A DNA stretch of 17,316 nt from an uncultured Clostridia bacterium (GTDB lineage Bacteria; Bacillota; Clostridia; Christensenellales; Borkfalkiaceae), in contig CALVPW010000013.1 of assembly GCA_944354085.1 (NCBI GenBank), positions 1 through 17,316 on the forward strand, read 5' to 3'. The position numbers were made by a program, and so were the translations under genes. How positions within the stretch are numbered: the first letter of the stretch is position 1; every line of letters begins with the position of its first letter. Positions 13,145 through 17,316 of the stretch are shown one piece after another. A model generated the notes under the pieces. It was not told where the DNA came from and ran no database searches. It saw only the letters and a program-made list of their open reading frames with translations.

Positions 13145-14269
13145 TTACACCTGCGCTTTGACGGGCATCAGGAGCACGGTGGCATACACGGTGATGCCCT
13201 TGCCTTCGCCCACGTAGCCGAGGCGTTCGTTGGTCCCCGCCGCGATCCCCACGGCGCTCTTCGCAACGCCCAGCGTGCCTGCAAGATTTTCTTTCATCTG
13301 TGCGATATGGGGCGCGAGGCGGGGACGCTCGGCGAGGACGGAGATGCTCGCGTTCTTGGCGGCGTAGCCCGCGCCCGCAAGCATGACGACGACTTTGCGC
13401 AAAAGTTCCATGCTGTCCGCGTGCAAAAAGCGCTCGTCGGTATCGGGAAAATGGTGTCCGATGTCGTCGAGCCCCGCAGCGGAAAGCAGCGCGTCCATCA
13501 GCGCGTGGCACACCACGTCGCCGTCGCTGTGCGCGATGAGCCCGCTCTCAAAGGGGATATGCACGCCGCCCAGCACGATATGGTCGGCTTCCGCGCCGAA
13601 GGCGTGCGTATCCACGCCGAACCCCACGCGTTCCGCGGGCAGGAAATCTTCGGCGTAGGTGAGCTTTCTGTTCTCGCGTTCGCCCGCGCAAAGGTGGGGC
13701 GGCGCGATGTACTGCGCGTAAACGCCGCTCTCGTCCGTGAAGGAGAGCCCCTCGGCGCGCGCCTTTTCGTAGGCGGAGAGGAGCTTGTCCCTTTCAAAGC
13801 CCTGCGGCGTCTGTACGAGGTACGCCGTTTCGCGCGCGGGCACGGAGAAGATGTTCCCGTCCGCAGCCAAGGCGACGGTGTCCGAGGCGGGGATGGCGCT
13901 CACGCCGCTGCCGTGATCCTTCACGCTTTGGATGCAGCCTTGGATGACCGCTTGCGAAACGAAGGGGCGCGCCGCGTCGTGCACGAGCACGATATCGCCC
14001 CTGACCTCTTTGAGGGCGTTATACACGGACGCGCCGCGCGTTTCGCCGCCCCGCATGGTGCGGGCGGCGGGGAAGGGGGCGAGCAGCGCCCTGACGCGCG
14101 CTTCGTCGCGCTCGCTGCATGCGACCACGATCTCGTCGGCGCCCGCCGCCGAAAAAGCGGAGAGCGACCAGGAGAGCACGGGGAGCCCCCCGAGCTCGTG
14201 CAGCACTTTGTTTTCCGCAAAGCCGGCGCGTTTGCCCCTGCCTGCGGCACAAATGATGACGCTTATCAT
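13145..14269 (-). CDS. ispDF: Bifunctional IspD/IspF isoprenoid enzyme
   Basis: The fused enzyme catalyses two non-consecutive steps of the non-mevalonate (MEP) pathway: CDP-methylerythritol synthesis (IspD) and 2-C-methylerythritol 2,4-cyclodiphosphate formation (IspF). The 374 residues split as IspD at 1-213 (IICAAGRGKRAG at 5-16, VHDAARPF at 96-103, KLTYAEDF at 202-209) and IspF at 215-374 (GFGVDTHAFG at 216-225, HSDGDVVCHALMDALL at 247-262, HHFPDTD at 272-278). The metal-ligand Asp220 and His222 of IspF are present. Start ATG 14269 is chosen because MISVIICAAG begins the IspD fold and overlaps the rqcP stop by 4 nt (ATGA). The same frame continues upstream only as rqcP read out of frame. 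Such fusions are known in some bacteria. Confidence 0.95.
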   Translation of the reverse strand: MISVIICAAGRGKRAGFAENKVLHELGGLPVLSWSLSAFSAAGADEIVVACSERDEARVRALLAPFPAARTMRGGETRGASVYNALKEVRGDIVLVHDAARPFVSQAVIQGCIQSVKDHGSGVSAIPASDTVALAADGNIFSVPARETAYLVQTPQGFERDKLLSAYEKARAEGLSFTDESGVYAQYIAPPHLCAGERENRKLTYAEDFLPAERVGFGVDTHAFGAEADHIVLGGVHIPFESGLIAHSDGDVVCHALMDALLSAAGLDDIGHHFPDTDERFLHADSMELLRKVVVMLAGAGYAAKNASISVLAERPRLAPHIAQMKENLAGTLGVAKSAVGIAAGTNERLGYVGEGKGITVYATVLLMPVKAQV

Positions 14270-14508
14270 ACGATCACCTCGTAAAGGCTTTGCGCCTCGT
14301 CTTTTTTTACCGTTTCTTTGAGTTCCTTGACGCGGAATTTGACCGTGCCCGCGGCATAGGCGAGTTCGACCACGTCGCCCACCTTCACGCGGTAGGCGGG
14401 TTTGACTTCCTTCCCGTTGACGAGGATCTTGCCCGCGCTCGCCGCTTCCTGCGCGACGGTGCGCCGTTTGAGGATGCGGGAGACCTTCAAAAATTTGTCG
14501 ATTCTCAT
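14266..14508 (-). CDS. rqcP: RNA-binding S4 domain protein, RqcP (YabO) family
   Basis: RqcP is a small S4-domain protein that binds stalled 50S subunits and supports poly-alanine tailing by RqcH in ribosome quality control. The 80-residue product begins MRIDKFLKVSRILKRRTVAQEA (typically MRLDKFLKVSRLIKRRT). It continues with the S4 core GKILVNGKEVKPAYRVKVGDVVEL and ends in a short charged tail. The sequence fits RqcP better than Hsp15 by length and start. The Shine-Dalgarno (AGAG followed by an A-run) is weak. It is first in the rqcP-ispDF-radA operon; no clean minus-strand promoter is visible, although the divergent rpoB promoter occupies the same region. Confidence 0.88.
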   Translation of the reverse strand: MRIDKFLKVSRILKRRTVAQEAASAGKILVNGKEVKPAYRVKVGDVVELAYAAGTVKFRVKELKETVKKDEAQSLYEVIV

Positions 14509-14557
14509 GGTTTTTTCTCTTTTTTTGGAAATTCAAAAAATTCGCGCGGAAAAAGGG

Positions 14558-14586
14558 TTGACAACGCGCCGCGCATCGTCTATAAT
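14558..14586 (+). promoter_or_regulatory. Perfect consensus promoter of rpoB
   Basis: TTGACA (14558-14563) and TATAAT (14581-14586) with a 17-nt spacer. Predicted transcription start is near 14593, about 220 nt before the rpoB start codon. An imperfect palindrome (ATAAT...ATTAT, about 14582-14604) spans the start. Confidence 0.9.
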
Positions 14587-14592
14587 AACATA

Positions 14593-14812
14593 CTGTATCA
14601 TTATGCTTAGAATGCAGTTTTGTGCCGTTTTGCCCGAAAAAGAGGGGAAACGGACGGGCATTCGAGGCGTTTACACCCCGTATTATACCGCAAAATCGCG
14701 CGGCTGTAAAGGGGGCGCAAAAATTTTTCTCGGAAAATTCGATTTTTATCGATGAAAAGATATACTCGGTAGATCGTCAAGCAAAAATTCAAACAAGGAG
14801 TATGATTGACGG
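14593..14812 (+). promoter_or_regulatory. Long 5' leader of rpoB with alternative hairpins
   Basis: The leader can form mutually exclusive stems. CCGTTT (14625-14630) pairs with AAACGG (14648-14653), while the directly following TGCCCG (14631-14636) pairs with CGGGCA (14655-14660). The zero-length first loop and one-nt last loop argue against a pseudoknot. AT-rich stems follow near 14720-14755. AAGGAG (14795-14800) is the rpoB ribosome binding site. No terminator with a strong U-run is clear, so attenuation is only a possibility. It does not match an L10-leader that I recognise. Confidence 0.4.
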
Positions 14813-14816
14813 ATGA
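14802..14816 (+). CDS. Tiny upstream ORF (MIDG) overlapping rpoB start
   Basis: ATG 14802 opens a four-codon frame (M-I-D-G) whose TGA overlaps the rpoB ATG as ATGA. AAGGAG ends only 1 nt before this ATG, which is too close for efficient initiation, but 12 nt before the rpoB ATG, which is long. It may be chance, or it may be a coupling device. Confidence 0.25.
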   Translation: MIDG

Positions 14817-17316
14817 ACTTACCCATTCAAAAGTACGGGAAGACCGAGAGACGGAAGTTCGGCAAGATCAACGAAGTCATCGACATCCCCAACCTCGTCG
14901 AGATCCAGAAAGAGAGCTACGACAGCTTTATCAACGAGGGCATCGCGGATATTTTTGAGGACTACTCGCCCATCACCGACTTCTCCGATCACTTCGAACT
15001 GCACTTTTTAGGCCATGAGTTCGGAGACAAGCCCAAGTACGACGAGAAGGAGTGCCGCAACCGTGACGCCACGTATGCGCTGCCCCTCCGCGTGAAGGTG
15101 CGCCTCGTGAACAAGGTGAAGGACGAGATCATCGATTCCGTCGTCTTCATGGGCGATTTCCCGCTCATGACGGAGAACGGTTCCTTCATCATCAACGGCG
15201 CAGAGCGCGTCATCGTCTCCCAGCTTGTCCGTTCGCCCGGCGTGAACAACGTCGCCGAAACGGATAAGACGGGCAAGAAGATCTACGAGACGACGGTCAT
15301 CCCCAACCGCGGGGCATGGCTGGAATTCAAACAGGATCCGCAGGGCGTCCTGTGGGTGAGCGTGGACAGAAAGCGCAAACTCACGGCGACGGTGCTTCTG
15401 CGCGCTTTGGGCTACGGCTCCAACCGCGCGCTCGAAGAGCTCTTCGGGAACGACAAGATGATCACCGCGACCATCAAGCGCGACGAGAACGATACGCCGC
15501 CCATCAAGTCGGAATCGGACGGCTTGATCGCGCTGTACCGCCGCCTGCGCCCCGGCGAAGTGCCCACCGAGGATTCGGTGCGCCAGCATCTGAACAACCT
15601 CTTCTTCGATCCGCGCCGTTACGACGTGGTCAAGGTGGGGCGCTATAAGTTCAACAAAAAGCTCAACCTTGCTTACCGCCTTCCCGGCTGCCGCATCGCC
15701 GACGATATCTTCCATCCCGAAACGGGCGAACTGCTCGCCGCGAAGGGGGAGGTCGTCAGCGAAGCGCAGGCGCGCGCCATCCAGAACGCGGGCATCGGCG
15801 AAGTGTTCGTGCTCGTAAACGACCCCGTGGACGGGGAGATCCGCCATAAGATCGTCTCCAACAACACGGTGGATTTTGCCGCGCTCTCCGATAAGGACCC
15901 CAAGGCGTTCGGGCTGTTGAAGACGGTGTATTATCCCAACTTCAAGTTCAGCCAAAAGATCGCGGCTGCCTGCAAGGAAAAGAGCGTGGAGGAAGTCGCC
16001 GAGGAGTATCTCGACGACATCAACGCCGTCTACTATACGCACGAGACGGCGCCCGAAGCGGACGAGAAGCAGGAGGATAAAAAGAACCGCGAAAAGCGCA
16101 AGGAGAACCGCCTCAAATTCGTCGCAGCCTGCAAGCTCTTCCACGAGATCCTCGCCCGCGACGACGACGCGCAGGGCGCGCAGGTCGACCTCGAAAAGGA
16201 AAACCGCATCCTCGGCGTCACGCCCGAGGAGAAGAAGATCGTAAAGCCCCTCGTCGAAAAGCTCAACCATAAGTGCATCACGGTGGACGATATCGTCGCC
16301 GCCGTCTCGACCAACCTCGATCTGCAGTACGGCATCGGCACCATCGACGAGATCGACCACCTCGGCAACCGCCGCGTGCGTTCGGTGGGCGAATTGCTGC
16401 AAAATCAGCTGCGCATCGGCATGAGCCGCTTGGAGCGCCTCATCAAGGAGCGCATGGCGACCGCCGACCCCATGGAGGTCACGCCGTCGGGGCTCATCAA
16501 CGTGCGCCCGATCTCTGCCGTCATCCGCGAATTCTTCGGCTCTTCGCAGCTGTCGCAGTTCATGGATCAGACCAACCCCATCGCGGAGCTCACGCACAAG
16601 CGTAAGCTCTCGGCGCTCGGTCCCGGCGGTCTCAACCGCGACCGCGCCACCTTCGAAGTGCGCGACGTGCACCACTCGCACTACGGCCGTATGTGCCCGA
16701 TCGAGACGCCCGAAGGTCAGAACATCGGTCTTATCTCCTCGCTCGCGACCTTCTCCAAGGTCAACGAGTTCGGGTTCATCATGTCGCCCTACCGCAAGGT
16801 GGATAAGGAGACGGGGATCGTGACCGATCACGTCGATTATCTGACGGCGGACGAAGAGGACCGCTACGTCGTCGCGCAGGCGAACGAACCGCTCGACGAA
16901 GCGGGGCATTTCGTCAACGCCCGCGTCGGCTGCCGTTATAAAGAGCTCATCACCGAGATGCCGCGCGAGAGCATCGACTACATGGACGTCAGCCCCAAGC
17001 AGCTCGTCTCCGTGGCAACGGCGCTCATCCCCTTCCTCGAAAACGACGATACCAACCGCGCCCTGATGGGTTCGAACATGCAGCGCCAGGCAGTGCCGCT
17101 TTTGAAGACGGAGCCCGCCATCGTTGCAACGGGCATCGAGGAGGCGATCGCGCGCGACTCGGGCGTCACCGTCCGTGCCCGCGAAGCGGGCGTCGCGGTG
17201 GGCGTCGCTTCCGACCTCATCAAGATCCGCGAGGACAGCGGCTTCATCGCCGAATATCCCTTAAAGAAATTTGAGCGTTCCAACCAGGGGACCTGCCTCA
17301 ATCAGCGTCCCATCAT
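14813..17316 (+). CDS. rpoB: RNA polymerase beta subunit (3' end beyond window)
   Basis: The window holds about 834 codons of rpoB, open to the right edge. The start MNLPIQKYGKTERRKFGKIN is fixed by a TGA in frame upstream (14807). Landmarks are VIVSQLVRSPGV (about 15210-15245), DHLGNRRVRSVGELLQNQ (16357-16410), and the rifampicin region FFGSSQLSQFMDQTNPIAEL with HKRKLSALGPGG (16532-16632), all with wild-type residues at the resistance positions (Asp516, His526 and Ser531 in E. coli numbering), followed by GRMCPIETPEGQNIGL. Between about residues 347 and 491 there is a longer, highly charged stretch (EADEKQEDKKNREKRKENRL near 16057-16116) than in Bacillus. Normally rpoB follows rplJL; here it starts its own transcript divergently from rqcP. 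Confidence 0.97.
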   Translation, partial: MNLPIQKYGKTERRKFGKINEVIDIPNLVEIQKESYDSFINEGIADIFEDYSPITDFSDHFELHFLGHEFGDKPKYDEKECRNRDATYALPLRVKVRLVNKVKDEIIDSVVFMGDFPLMTENGSFIINGAERVIVSQLVRSPGVNNVAETDKTGKKIYETTVIPNRGAWLEFKQDPQGVLWVSVDRKRKLTATVLLRALGYGSNRALEELFGNDKMITATIKRDENDTPPIKSESDGLIALYRRLRPGEVPTEDSVRQHLNNLFFDPRRYDVVKVGRYKFNKKLNLAYRLPGCRIADDIFHPETGELLAAKGEVVSEAQARAIQNAGIGEVFVLVNDPVDGEIRHKIVSNNTVDFAALSDKDPKAFGLLKTVYYPNFKFSQKIAAACKEKSVEEVAEEYLDDINAVYYTHETAPEADEKQEDKKNREKRKENRLKFVAACKLFHEILARDDDAQGAQVDLEKENRILGVTPEEKKIVKPLVEKLNHKCITVDDIVAAVSTNLDLQYGIGTIDEIDHLGNRRVRSVGELLQNQLRIGMSRLERLIKERMATADPMEVTPSGLINVRPISAVIREFFGSSQLSQFMDQTNPIAELTHKRKLSALGPGGLNRDRATFEVRDVHHSHYGRMCPIETPEGQNIGLISSLATFSKVNEFGFIMSPYRKVDKETGIVTDHVDYLTADEEDRYVVAQANEPLDEAGHFVNARVGCRYKELITEMPRESIDYMDVSPKQLVSVATALIPFLENDDTNRALMGSNMQRQAVPLLKTEPAIVATGIEEAIARDSGVTVRAREAGVAVGVASDLIKIREDSGFIAEYPLKKFERSNQGTCLNQRPI

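Noticed and set aside
11635..14284. Plus-strand frames of 444 and 442 codons over radA and ispDF
   Set aside because: Antisense shadows of clear minus-strand genes. The first even starts inside the lipoprotein stop region and terminator.
15008..16909. 633-codon open frame antisense to rpoB
   Set aside because: It mirrors the rpoB coding frame; GC-rich codon bias removes stops on the complementary strand. No start signal or recognisable domain.
1..17316. CRISPR arrays, insertion sequences, rRNA genes
   Set aside because: No regularly spaced identical repeats, no transposase motifs and no rRNA sequence were seen.

Overview
The window looks like a chromosomal stretch of an uncultured member of the Bacillota (class Clostridia, probably gut-associated). 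Supporting signs are AGGAGG-type ribosome binding sites, sigma-A promoters with consensus hexamers, a Clostridia-like RpoB with an LAELTH/LSALGPGG-type rifampicin region, and Firmicutes-type RadA and RqcP genes. The chromosomal part is GC-rich and strongly codon-biased, so many long antisense shadow frames appear. The left 2.8 kb differs: it reads as the end of a mobilisable element, followed by a markedly AT-rich cargo gene.

Region 1 (1-2800): mobilisable element. A 16-bp hairpin at 443-477 carries the AAGTATAGTG core known from pMV158-type oriT sites. It lies just before a MobV/Pre-type relaxase (519-1583), which appears to start at a non-canonical ATA codon. A 53-residue accessory protein (1642-1803) follows. 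A bidirectional hairpin (1940-1973) separates this from a convergent, AT-rich cargo gene (1978-2748) encoding an unrecognised protein with a C-terminal membrane segment. No integrase is in view.

Region 2 (2790-3320): chromosomal RNA genes, both on the minus strand: tRNA-Glu(CTC) and a probable 6S RNA, each with its own promoter.

Region 3 (3380-4370, minus): a pyridoxal/pyridoxamine kinase with a perfect consensus promoter and a terminator.

Region 4 (4438-6950, plus): an operon of a small heavy-metal-associated (HMA) domain protein, dUTPase, TrmB (tRNA m7G methyltransferase) and an iron-containing alcohol dehydrogenase, with gaps of 2 to 15 nt. The first gene is probably translated from a leaderless transcript.

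Region 5 (6947-11705, plus): a second operon under a perfect promoter: GT8 glycosyltransferase, ABC ATPase, ABC-2 permease and a large lipoprotein, closed by a strong terminator. It may serve envelope export, but that is inference.

Region 6 (11708-14508, minus): rqcP, an ispDF fusion and radA, tightly coupled (4-nt overlap, then a 1-nt gap). Region 7 (14558-17316, plus): rpoB, running off the window, driven by its own perfect promoter with a leader of about 220 nt instead of following rplJL.

The most unusual items are the ATA-start relaxase with its oriT hairpin, the AT-rich cargo protein (a possible membrane-anchored defence or effector gene), the stand-alone rpoB with a structured leader and a four-codon upstream ORF, and a TrmB with an altered signature motif.
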